Shown: in pieces, positions 26,845-34,701 of the stretch
Layout of the letters: each line of letters opens with the position of its first letter
Position numbering within the stretch: position 1 is the first letter of the stretch
DNA from: Mycobacterium sp. 852014-50255_SCH5639931
Lineage (GTDB): Bacteria; Actinomycetota; Actinomycetes; Mycobacteriales; Mycobacteriaceae
Assembly (NCBI RefSeq): GCF_001665605.1
Contig: NZ_LZSV01000043.1
Span: 1 to 39,325, forward strand
DNA: 39,325 nucleotides
Direction: 5' to 3'
Position numbers and translations under genes: made by a program
Notes under the pieces: generated by a model
Databases searched by the model: none
The model's input: only the letters and a program-made list of their open reading frames with translations
What the model was told of the DNA's origin: nothing

Positions 26845-27113
26845 CCGCAACGCTGCCGCCGTGCTGGAGATGGACGGCGAAACTCCCAAGAAAATCGCAC
26901 ACGAGTTAGTGACGGCTGTCCGATCACGCGCAACTATCGACTGGAATCTGACGGACAGCGTGAAGGCAGCCATGCGCTCGAAGATCTGCCTGGCTGCTCG
27001 CGAAGTACGACTACCCGCCGGACCGCAAGGAAACGGCGATCGAGCTGGTGTTGCAGAAGCAAGCTGAAATGTACGCCAACAATGCGGACAGGTTCGAGGC
27101 GGTGGGATCATGA
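26837..27113 (+). pseudogene. DUF3387-like module, frameshifted
   Basis: The frame starting at ATG 26837 reads AHELVTAVRSRATIDWNLTD and MRSKI, matching the C-terminal DUF3387 domain found in many HsdR proteins. After about 26985 the match continues in another frame (AKYDYPPDRKETAIELVLQ, then a TGA at 27111-27113). The span is 277 nt, one more than a multiple of three, so a single inserted base explains it. The first frame alone ends at 27067 with an unrelated tail. The repaired product would be about 91 residues. Its start overlaps the hsdR stop and its end overlaps the next ATG by ATGA, so it was once a coupled member of this operon. A sequencing error is the alternative. Confidence 0.7.
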
Positions 27114-28471
27114 GCGCTAGAGACTCCGTAAGGCGAGCGCTGGAGCGCGCGGGATACAGGTTCATTCAAGACGAGCCTCATGTACCGAAGGGCCAGAACA
27201 AATCGCCTCCGTCGAAGTCGAATTCGACCTTTCGACCCGATGTTCTGGCATGGGCTGCGGACCCGGACGGGAAGCTTGTGCCCTGGGCAGTGGTCGAGAT
27301 CAAGAACCGGTCGGTAATGCTCCCGCCGGAGGTTGCGCTTCCCCAACTCGCAAGGAGCCGCGATACATTCGGAACAGTCGATCATTACGTCGTGCTGCAA
27401 GATGTTTGGTATCAAGCAGATACAGGCTTGCGCAAGTTCACTCGTGTCGACGGCCCCATCCCACCTCGATACGGCGGTAAGGGCGAATTGGACGACGTCG
27501 ACTTGGCAACAACGCTTTTGACAGAGCAGCTTTGGCGTTGGGCGCAGACACAAAGTCCCTACGACAAATCGGCGGATGCTTATGGCGCTTTGAGATTTGA
27601 TGTCGGCCAGTCGACCGAACTAAGAATCGACGGTATTGAGACCGCCACGGGGACAGTGTTGCCCGCAAGCCGCGAGGTGCTGTGGGAAGCGCGACGGCGT
27701 GCCCTCGTGGGCTTCGCTCGCCGAGGACGGGAAGCAGGCATTTATACGAGTCATCCCGTGATTGCGAAAGCCGTTGCGCACCTGGCAGGTAGCAAACTCG
27801 ACAACGAAGTTTTCGATCCGTTCTGTGGGACGGGATCGTTTCTGTGGGAGTCGATCGACCATTCACGTGACATCGGATCAGGCTTGGTCTCGGCGGTCGG
27901 CCTCGATCTCAATTATCGAATGGTAGAGCTTGCGCGCTCCATCGCCCGTGCTGCTCCTATCGATGTTCAGATTTATAACGTCGACGCGTTCACGGTTGAA
28001 ACACTAAGCGAGACCGAAATGTCGGATCCACACGAATCGCGGCTTTTCAACTGCGCAGTGTCCGCGCCTCCCATGAGTCTGAAGCTGAATCGAAGTGAGC
28101 CGTACGAACTACTGGATGGAACCATGACACGCGACGGTGATTTCGCGGCCGTTGATTGTCTGGTACGCCAACTAGCGGAGGGTGGGCGAGCGGTAGTGCA
28201 AATTGCCCCAGGCTTCACATTCCGCCGCAACGGGGAGCGTTACCGCAACTACCTCGCGAACAGTTTTCGTGTGGCTGTGCTTATTGGCTGTCCCCCGGGA
28301 TCGGTGCCAGGCTTCGGCTTGGCCTCAATCATTATGGTTATTGAGAAGGCGCCGCCTACCGAGACATTTGTCGCGCAACTTGGTGAAGATTGGGAGAGTC
28401 AGTTGGCACCGGGAGGCGCTGCGCTTGAAGCGGCGCTAAACCACATCAACCAGCGTGGCGGGCGTCGATGA
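27110..28471 (+). CDS. PD-(D/E)XK-like plus degenerate N6-methylase fusion
   Basis: A 453-residue protein from ATG 27110. The N-terminal ~110 residues resemble the HsdR N-terminal nuclease fold: FRPDVLAWA (D44), then PWAVVEIKNR with E63 and K65. The middle and C-terminal part is an N6-methylase fold: YTSHPVIAKAVAHLAG before motif I DPFCGTGS (236-243), and VGLDLNYRMVELAR for SAM binding. Where motif IV (normally NPPY/F) is expected it reads SAPPMS (318-323), lacking the Asn/Asp and the aromatic residue, so methyl transfer is probably lost. A nuclease-methylase fusion followed by an HsdS-like gene recalls BcgI-type type IIB systems. It is coupled to both neighbours by ATGA. Confidence 0.7.
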   Translation: MSARDSVRRALERAGYRFIQDEPHVPKGQNKSPPSKSNSTFRPDVLAWAADPDGKLVPWAVVEIKNRSVMLPPEVALPQLARSRDTFGTVDHYVVLQDVWYQADTGLRKFTRVDGPIPPRYGGKGELDDVDLATTLLTEQLWRWAQTQSPYDKSADAYGALRFDVGQSTELRIDGIETATGTVLPASREVLWEARRRALVGFARRGREAGIYTSHPVIAKAVAHLAGSKLDNEVFDPFCGTGSFLWESIDHSRDIGSGLVSAVGLDLNYRMVELARSIARAAPIDVQIYNVDAFTVETLSETEMSDPHESRLFNCAVSAPPMSLKLNRSEPYELLDGTMTRDGDFAAVDCLVRQLAEGGRAVVQIAPGFTFRRNGERYRNYLANSFRVAVLIGCPPGSVPGFGLASIIMVIEKAPPTETFVAQLGEDWESQLAPGGAALEAALNHINQRGGRR

Positions 28472-29637
28472 CAACCGCCTTCGTCAGGCTCGCGCTTGAG
28501 AAAGACTGGGATCTAGGCCGATTAACCGCTGAGAGCTTTACGTGGCCTACCACCAAGGCAACAATTGTTGCGCTCCGCGACGTCGTTACGGTTGTGCCCA
28601 CGGATAGCTGGGCAGATGCAGGACCACCGGTAATCACGCCGACCGGACTTGATTCCATCGGCGGCGGGATACGTCGGCGGAGCCGCAAGTATCGGGGACC
28701 GGTGTTTCAAGTGAGGGCCGCGGGGCCCGGGCTTAGCTTTGGCGACCTTCTGCTGCCTCGGAATCCTAACTCTCCAGTGCTCCTGATCGGTTCGGACCTG
28801 CTCGGAGCGCTGGTGTCTTCGCAATTTCTCGCACTTCGAGCTGATCCAGATTCGGCCCTCTGGATTTGGGGGGTTCTCAACAGTCGGTCGGGTCGGAGAT
28901 TTCGGCAGCATTTCGCAACGGGCGTTACGTCCACCTCCGTGACCCGCGGGCGCCTACTGGATATCGAGATTCCCTGGCCGTCGGCAAGGCAAATCGCACG
29001 ACGAAGGGCACCCCTAGAGGAGATTGAGAGGCAAACTCATCGTCCGGAGGAGGAAGCAGCTGGAACTTGGTGGCGAACCGAGGACCTTCGAGTTGTGGAT
29101 TGGAATCTAGCTCTCGCAACACCTGATCGTGAGATCTTCAACAGCGGCATACCCTTGGGGGAGCTATGTCGCGAGATCGTTCGGGGCCGCCATACGCCCC
29201 GCGGGGCCATCAAGGACGAGCCGGCGGTTGGCCTTCTGCCGGTGACCGACATAGCTGCGATCCAGGGAAAGCCGATACGCCGCTGGGTATCGCCGACCGA
29301 GCCTACGCAGACCGTGGCAACACCGGGGGATGTGTTCGTGGCCGCAGTGGGGGCTCGGCCACACGCTGCACTAGCGAGTGACCGGACGGCTGTCGACCAC
29401 AACCTCTTTCTTTTGCGACTTCGTGATCGGGCCCAGGCGTCGGGTCTCGTCCAGTTTCTCAACGGAGAGACGGGGTACGGGCTAAGAAGGATCTTTTTGA
29501 CTGGCGTGACGGTACCAAGCCTTGGGAAGCAGGCGCTGGCTCGCCTGCCAGTTCCCGAAGAGGCCTTGCAAGGCTCGACGGAACCGGCTGTGCCCATACA
29601 TCTGGCGGATCAGCTGGAGCGAGTCTTGTGGACCTAA
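28468..29637 (+). CDS. HsdS-like specificity protein
   Basis: A 389-residue protein from ATG 28468, 4-bp overlap with the preceding gene. Two target-recognition-like halves can be seen. The first has LSFGDLLLPRNPNSPVLLIG, ALWIWGVLNSRSGRRFRQH and IEIPWPSARQ. The second has LGELCREIVRGRHTPRGA, TPGDVFVAAVGARPHAAL and VTVPSLGKQALARLPVPEE. This is the half-site pattern of type I S and type IIB specificity subunits, but the helical conserved regions are shorter than in the hsdS at 22472. It probably gives sequence specificity to the preceding nuclease/methylase-like protein. The gene after it starts inside its last codons. Confidence 0.7.
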   Translation: MTTAFVRLALEKDWDLGRLTAESFTWPTTKATIVALRDVVTVVPTDSWADAGPPVITPTGLDSIGGGIRRRSRKYRGPVFQVRAAGPGLSFGDLLLPRNPNSPVLLIGSDLLGALVSSQFLALRADPDSALWIWGVLNSRSGRRFRQHFATGVTSTSVTRGRLLDIEIPWPSARQIARRRAPLEEIERQTHRPEEEAAGTWWRTEDLRVVDWNLALATPDREIFNSGIPLGELCREIVRGRHTPRGAIKDEPAVGLLPVTDIAAIQGKPIRRWVSPTEPTQTVATPGDVFVAAVGARPHAALASDRTAVDHNLFLLRLRDRAQASGLVQFLNGETGYGLRRIFLTGVTVPSLGKQALARLPVPEEALQGSTEPAVPIHLADQLERVLWT

Positions 29638-30548
29638 GATGCGAGCTATCGCCGCTTGTATTCGCGGAGTTATACCGATTGCTAGCCGCGGATAATGAGA
29701 GAGCGGACACACTCGATGAACGTTTGGATCAAGTAGGACTCGAGCACTCGTGGCTTGAAGAGGCGGCGGAGACGTATGAAGCGAAGTGGAATTCGCTCGG
29801 CACAACCGCAACCGATATCAGCGACTACATCGCCCACGGCGCTGAACATTCGGTCTTGGCGAGCTGGATTCTCGCTGGACTTCGTCAGACTGGATCAAGC
29901 TATGACATCGGATTTGAGCTGAGGCAACGCGTGACGGAGCGCGCCTTCACCGAAGTCCATCCTCGGCCCGTGGACCTTCCATCGCAATGGCGTCCAGTAA
30001 TAATCGGCTGGACGCTTGGAATGGTGCTCGGCAACATTGATCAAGAGCTACCGGTTGCTCCGGCGTACCTACCGGCAGACGTCAACGTGCGAGCCGCATA
30101 TGAGGGACTCGTTGAGCATGTCCTTCAACTAGAGCGCTTCACGTCCCCTTGGCCGGAGATGATGGGAACCGCCACGTTCTGGCGCGGCACAGGTCTTGCG
30201 GAAGGGCTCAGGCCGGAAGCGGAAAACGGCGCAGCCGCGATTCGGGATCTGATCATCGAAGTTCGTCACGCAGCGCCAGATCACCTCGGGAATAGGATAA
30301 GTCGGCATTTCGCATCGTTTGCGGATCAGCGGAACACACTGTCTCACGTCGCGGATAAGCCAGGTAAGCCGCGCTTCATTGAAGTGAAGGAGCTTGCGCG
30401 CGAATGGGACCAAATCGCCCTGACCATCAGCGGCGTCACCTACTTCCTGTGTGTCGAAGTTGCGAGCGAGCTGACCGATTCTGCTGCTCGCGTAGTTCGC
30501 GCCGAGACGTGGGACGAATTGAAGTGGGAGGTAATGGTTTACGACTAA
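29628..30548 (+). CDS. unknown protein with HEPN-like RNxxxH motif
   Basis: A 306-residue protein from GTG 29628, overlapping the preceding gene by 10 bp. It is mostly helical by composition and has no signal or TM segment. The N-terminal part (YETYEAKWNSLG region, about 45-60) and the middle (PVIIGWTLGMVLGNIDQEL) are not recognised. Near the C-terminus, HFASFADQRNTLSHVADKP contains R235-N-T-L-S-H240, which fits the RxxxxH (RN...H) catalytic motif of HEPN ribonucleases, set within a helix as expected. HEPN proteins often act as toxins or abortive-infection effectors. The assignment rests on this motif and on context, so it is tentative. It is the last gene of the coupled run. Confidence 0.55.
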   Translation: MDLRCELSPLVFAELYRLLAADNERADTLDERLDQVGLEHSWLEEAAETYEAKWNSLGTTATDISDYIAHGAEHSVLASWILAGLRQTGSSYDIGFELRQRVTERAFTEVHPRPVDLPSQWRPVIIGWTLGMVLGNIDQELPVAPAYLPADVNVRAAYEGLVEHVLQLERFTSPWPEMMGTATFWRGTGLAEGLRPEAENGAAAIRDLIIEVRHAAPDHLGNRISRHFASFADQRNTLSHVADKPGKPRFIEVKELAREWDQIALTISGVTYFLCVEVASELTDSAARVVRAETWDELKWEVMVYD

Positions 30549-30744
30549 GGACCTTGGACGGCCTCTAGACCGTCGGAGGTGCGCCTCCTTCTCACCTACC
30601 GGGAGTTTACCGGCAGCCTGCTCACCTGTAGCAAGGATGCAATGTTTAGACCGCGCAACAGCCGCCACCGGGTTCCGGTGCAGGCGGCCCTTTCACGATC
30701 CGGTCTGCCCCGCCAAGCGCGGCTATGCGTGATCGAATATCAGC

Positions 30745-32274
30745 GTGCCGCCTAATAGTCCGCTGAATGTGCGACAACTCGAAGTCTTGCGTTGGATTCA
30801 TGAGGGCTGCCCAGATGGCCGATGGGCTGACTTTACCTACAAATCCGTCGCAGTTGCACTTCAGAGCCGTCGTCTCGTCGAGGTCTGTAGACGGCGCGGA
30901 GTGTGGAGCGCGAAGATCCTTCCCGCCGGTGTGCACTACGTCGAGCAGGGTAAATACCCGCCCGGACACTGGCAGGCACGACGGAGGCGCGCTTCGACAG
31001 GAGAGTCGGCCGCGGTGGCGGTGCCCGATGCGCCGCAGCGTCTGAGCTATTCGCCCGTGGTTTCGCCGCCAGCGGCAACTCATCCACCGAAGCCGGCCCC
31101 ACCTGACGGACTTACGCCGACGCGAAAATTGTTGAAAGACATCATCGATGCCGGAGGCATCCTTGAGCGTGACATCAGAGACGACAAAACGAGCTACAAC
31201 AGTCTCGTCGGAATCATCAACCGTCGGAGGATGGCGCCCGACGGCCAGCAAATAATCCTGATCGACGGCGCTAGATATGGTGACATCGTCCTGCGGTTGT
31301 CATCGGTGTCGGATTGGAAGACCACGCCTGCGACTGATGTTGTAAGTGCCGAGCGGGTTGGGCGATGGCACCCGGCGGTGGCAACACTGCGCACCGAGAA
31401 GCGGCTCGACTCCATCGATAAATCATTGCGCGATAGAGCTTTTAGACTGCTTCATGCGGTCGCGCGGGAAGCCGAGGCGCGGGGGCACTCGGTACGCCTG
31501 CCGAACCGCAACGTCCACGGCTACATCGAAGATCCGAGCCGGTTGGTTGGTGATTTGATCCTCACAGTCGAAGGGGTTGAATGCTCGATCGATATCTTGC
31601 AGCCCAAGGCGAGGGTGCCTCACCCGCCGACGCGCGAAGAACTCGAAAGAGACAAGAAGTACTCCTGGCCGCCGCCGAGGTATGACTATGTGCCGGCAGA
31701 CCGCCTGAGCATTGCATTGGATACCTGTAGTCGCTTCTCTTCGAAGATCACGTGGCCGGAGTCAAAGACACTGCCGCTTGAACACCGACTACCCGACGTG
31801 ATGACAACATTTGAACGCTGGGCAGTGATTGACGCGGAACACAAGGAGGCTGAACGGCGTCAGGAGATCGAGCGCCAGAGGATCCGTGAGGAAGCCGAGC
31901 GGCTCGCTGAAATTAAGCACGCTGAGAATGTCCGGGCCGAGACACTCCGCAGGCAGCACGCAGCCTGGCGCGAGGCAGGGGAACTCCGCGAGTTCTTGGA
32001 CACGATGAAGGCAACCGTCGACGCGATGAGCCATGGCACCCGGCGCGACGCGGCTGCCGAATGGTTGGCCTGGTGTCGGCAATATGTCGACGAGTGGTTG
32101 GATCCGCTCAGCCAGCCCCTGGCGATGCCGGTGATCCGCCGGCCAACCTGGGATGAGCGTATGGCGTTGGAGAATACGTTCGTGCACAAGCTGGAACGAG
32201 CCATTCACTGCGGCACACGTATGCGTCGCTGTGCATCGCGGCGGGGATTCGGCCTATCGACATCGCGGAGCTGA
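30745..32274 (+). CDS. unknown island protein, 3' end fused to integrase debris
   Basis: 509 codons from GTG 30745. The N-terminus (NVRQLEVLRWIHEGCPDGRW) looks like a small winged-helix domain, followed by a Pro-rich linker (about 85-125). The middle domain includes LRDRAFRLLHAVAREAEARG and VEGVECSIDILQPKARVPH. A long charged coiled coil (EAERRQEIERQRIREEAERL) precedes WLAWCRQYVDEWLDPLSQPL. The last ~30 codons, after about 32190, read an integrase gene in the wrong frame (CGTRMRRCASRRG), so the natural C-terminus is probably lost. No function is recognised. A 196-bp gap separates it from the preceding operon. Confidence 0.6.
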   Translation: MPPNSPLNVRQLEVLRWIHEGCPDGRWADFTYKSVAVALQSRRLVEVCRRRGVWSAKILPAGVHYVEQGKYPPGHWQARRRRASTGESAAVAVPDAPQRLSYSPVVSPPAATHPPKPAPPDGLTPTRKLLKDIIDAGGILERDIRDDKTSYNSLVGIINRRRMAPDGQQIILIDGARYGDIVLRLSSVSDWKTTPATDVVSAERVGRWHPAVATLRTEKRLDSIDKSLRDRAFRLLHAVAREAEARGHSVRLPNRNVHGYIEDPSRLVGDLILTVEGVECSIDILQPKARVPHPPTREELERDKKYSWPPPRYDYVPADRLSIALDTCSRFSSKITWPESKTLPLEHRLPDVMTTFERWAVIDAEHKEAERRQEIERQRIREEAERLAEIKHAENVRAETLRRQHAAWREAGELREFLDTMKATVDAMSHGTRRDAAAEWLAWCRQYVDEWLDPLSQPLAMPVIRRPTWDERMALENTFVHKLERAIHCGTRMRRCASRRGFGLSTSRS

Positions 32275-32417
32275 TGGGGCACCGGGATGTGAAGACGACG
32301 CTCACCGTCTACGCCCACCTGATCAATACCGACGACCACACGAGCAACATGGCCGCGCTTGGTGCGCTAGCAACGCCGACTACCAAGGCAGACAACGTGA
32401 TACAGCTACACGGCTAG
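32157..32417 (+). pseudogene. tyrosine recombinase (integrase) C-terminal remnant
   Basis: In the frame ending at TAG 32415-32417, the sequence encodes HSLRHTYASLCIAAGI, IAELMGHRDVKTTL and TVYAHLI. These are the C-terminal catalytic motifs of tyrosine integrases: HxLRH, the GHRD His and the nucleophile Tyr in VYAHL. The frame is open only from 32157, and no start or N-terminal domain exists. The upstream sequence belongs to the unknown gene in another frame. This is the only trace of the enzyme that would have moved the island, and it lies 2.3 kb from the right att site. Confidence 0.85.
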
Positions 32418-32441
32418 GGGTGATGGCGCTACGGTGCGCGC

Positions 32442-32993
32442 TTAGAGAGATCCGTGCCGAACGAATCCGTCGAGTTGCTTCGGCACCCTATTAACCTGGA
32501 CGTACGCCGCGTAGAGCCGAATTATAGTGGCCACGAAAAGTGCAGCGACGAAGGTGAGCGCCGCCGCAATTGCGCAGCTGAACCCCCGATTAATAGTCGG
32601 ATCACCCACGGCGAGCGGGAAATTCATCGCGACAATGATCAGTACCGCTGACGCGAGGCATGCCAAGGCAGCCGTGAGCACGTGCGGGACGGCTTCGTCC
32701 AGGTTGCGCTTGGCTTCCTCAGCTGCTTTATGAGTCTCGTCGCGATCAGTGAGTTTCAGACGGAGAGTCGAAAGCACACCAGCGGTACTAAGCAGACCAC
32801 CCATCAGGAGGGCAACGCCAGACAGTACAGCAGCGGGCGCTGTGAACCGCCACGCCACGACGTAAGCGGTGACGCCAACGCTTACCGGAACTGCCCACAT
32901 TATGGTTCGGGCGAGCCAGTCGGTGCTGCTGCCGTTGGCCAGCGTGCGTGCATGCGCTCGGAGGACAGGCATGGGATTCATCCGTGCAGTCAT
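32442..32993 (-). CDS. four-helix membrane protein of unknown function
   Basis: A 183-residue protein from ATG 32993, with AAGGGGGA upstream. Two pairs of TM helices are visible, about 28-48/52-76 and 103-125/137-163. They are separated by a charged cytoplasmic helix, TDRDETHKAAEEAKRNLDEA (82-101). The N-terminus has several basic residues. The design resembles small multi-helix membrane effectors of phage-defence systems, but no family is recognised. It begins 32 bp after the stop of the soluble partner gene on the same strand, so the two form an operon. Confidence 0.6.
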   Translation of the reverse strand: MTARMNPMPVLRAHARTLANGSSTDWLARTIMWAVPVSVGVTAYVVAWRFTAPAAVLSGVALLMGGLLSTAGVLSTLRLKLTDRDETHKAAEEAKRNLDEAVPHVLTAALACLASAVLIIVAMNFPLAVGDPTINRGFSCAIAAALTFVAALFVATIIRLYAAYVQVNRVPKQLDGFVRHGSL

Positions 32994-33025
32994 GGCATCC
33001 CCCTTGCAGCGGTCAGCACGTGACG

Positions 33026-34054
33026 TTAGGCCGTCGCGGCGAGGAGCTTCGGCAGGCCTGTCGGCCAGTTCGTCAAGTCTAGGCTCATCGTTCGCGCCAA
33101 CCCCAAGGAAGCGAGCTTCTCGTTCACCTTTCGGAAGTATTCATCGGTCTCGCGCTGCTCGGTCCTGTTGTCGTACGTGAATAACTCACTGTAGGCGTCA
33201 GGTCGGACATGTTGGGTCTGCCCTTCATGCTTCACAGAGACATAGCAGTCGTCAAAATCAACATGGGCGACCTCGGGTCCCACTAACGCGCGCGCTTGTG
33301 CAATCCCATCGGCCTTGCTGACCTTCCCGCCATCCCCGCCGACTACCCAGTTCTTCACAGTCTGCATGACCGTCGTTTTCTGGCGCACGGGTGCCGTTAA
33401 CCGATACTGAACGACATCAGGCAGTCCGTTGCCAGGCGACTGGTGTTCGATCAACACGATCTCTTGAGGCTCGCCACCACTCAATAAAGAAGTCACCTGG
33501 CCGCTGTCGGTCAGTTGCTCGAACTTCATCCGACAATGTTTCGAGGTCTTGTTCTGCTTCGCATCCGCCTTTACTAGTTCCTCCGACCAGCGGCTGCTCC
33601 ACTGGCGGAGCGTGACGACCGGGCAGGAGCGCGAGATGACCTCAAGGGCGAGAACGCCCTCGGTCTCGTTGGGAGGCAGCGTGAATACCCCACGGTATTG
33701 ACGGCGGGGTGCGAGATGCTGGATGGACTGATCAGGTGCTCCTTCCTCGGCGCTCATCGCGTCTCTGAAGCCGTCGTTCTTTCCCGAGGAGAGGCCGAAG
33801 AACACCGACATACCCGACCGCTCGACCCAGTCGAGGCGAACAATGCGACTGTTGGGGTCGAGCGGGATGGGCTTGCCGTCCTTATCGAATGCGTCGCGTG
33901 GATTCTCGTGCCATTTGCGGCCTCGCTGACCTTGGTAAGAGCGGTCGAGGTGATCTACAAAGTCGCCCCAATTTGGGTCAACGAACGGCACAGGGGTGTA
34001 CCCGGTCCCGTTCATGCGCTCGGCCTTAAAAACCTTGAACCCGTATTGCGCCAT
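33026..34054 (-). CDS. unknown soluble island protein, partner of the four-helix protein
   Basis: A 342-residue protein from ATG 34054 (GTGGGGG upstream). No signal or TM segment is present. Readable segments are the N-terminus MAQYGFKVFKAERMNG, an RGVFTLPPNETEGVLALEV beta-rich block near the middle, LIEHQSPGNGLPDVVQYRL and a helical C-terminus (EYFRKVNEKLASLGLART). I recognise no catalytic motif. It precedes the membrane-protein gene by 32 bp in the same orientation. It is opposite in direction to the R-M operon and close to the right att site, so it is a separate cargo module. Confidence 0.6.
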   Translation of the reverse strand: MAQYGFKVFKAERMNGTGYTPVPFVDPNWGDFVDHLDRSYQGQRGRKWHENPRDAFDKDGKPIPLDPNSRIVRLDWVERSGMSVFFGLSSGKNDGFRDAMSAEEGAPDQSIQHLAPRRQYRGVFTLPPNETEGVLALEVISRSCPVVTLRQWSSRWSEELVKADAKQNKTSKHCRMKFEQLTDSGQVTSLLSGGEPQEIVLIEHQSPGNGLPDVVQYRLTAPVRQKTTVMQTVKNWVVGGDGGKVSKADGIAQARALVGPEVAHVDFDDCYVSVKHEGQTQHVRPDAYSELFTYDNRTEQRETDEYFRKVNEKLASLGLARTMSLDLTNWPTGLPKLLAATA

Positions 34055-34186
34055 CGTTGGCCCCCACTTTTTCCAGCTAATCCGCCCTAAGCAGGCCTAT
34101 CACACTTTGCCGCGGCTCCGGCGAAGCCACGCGTCGGTGGACCGCGAGGCGACGCGGCCCAAGCGCTTGTCCGCCGGGCTGGCTGA

Positions 34187-34375
34187 CTAGCGAGTACGTC
34201 GCCGCTTCCACCTCCTCGGCAGCCTCGGCCGCAGCGGAAAGTACTGTCCGGCAGCTCGAATGACCCGCGCACCCTTGTCGGGGCCGTGCAATACGGACGT
34301 GATGAAGCAATACAGAAGCCAGATTGCCAAGCCGCCAAGGATGACTTGAGCGACCGAAAAAGAAGCGCCGAGCAC
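34187..34375 (-). CDS. small single-pass membrane protein
   Basis: A 62-residue protein from GTG 34375. On its own strand GGAGGTGAG lies just upstream, a strong ribosome site that supports the call. One hydrophobic segment (AQVILGGLAIWLLYCFITSV, about 9-28) is followed by a highly basic C-terminus (RPRLPRRWKRRRTR). The function is unknown. It lies 132 bp upstream of the soluble unknown gene in the same orientation and may share its transcript. Confidence 0.55.
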   Translation of the reverse strand: MLGASFSVAQVILGGLAIWLLYCFITSVLHGPDKGARVIRAAGQYFPLRPRLPRRWKRRRTR

Positions 34376-34633
34376 GGCTCACCTCCATAGCTGTCACTCA
34401 GCGTCCCGGACCGCCGAGGTCTGCCAATGGAGAACTACTGGTCGTTCAAGATGGGCTCAACCGCACTATTTCCGGGTCGTGCTTCGCCCGTGCACTTTGC
34501 TCCGTCATTGCGCCTATGATCCAGCGCCTATTGACCTTGTCTGCACTTTGCACCGGCCCCTCCGTAACTTCCAGAGCGAGCCTGTCAACATGCTAACAGG
34601 AAATCGGACGAGGGCCGGCGCAGAGACGCCATG

Positions 34634-34654
34634 TACGGGACCGTTTACGGGACC
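34634..34654 (+). repeat. TACGGGACC direct repeat pair, right end
   Basis: TACGGGACC at 34634-34642 and 34646-34654 (period 12 bp), 47 bp inside the right att repeat and in the same orientation as the left pair at 18833. These are candidate recombinase arm sites. The rest of 34376-34701 shows no gene. Confidence 0.55.
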
Positions 34655-34701
34655 TCCGCCCCCAGCGGGCGGGCGACGATGCCGGTTCGTGCTGCTAGGT
34701 G

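Noticed and set aside
30565..30602. Possible terminators after the HEPN-like gene (GACGG/CCGTC and GGAGG/CCTCC hairpins)
   Set aside because: The stems are only 5 bp and no T-tract follows, so the evidence is too weak to annotate.
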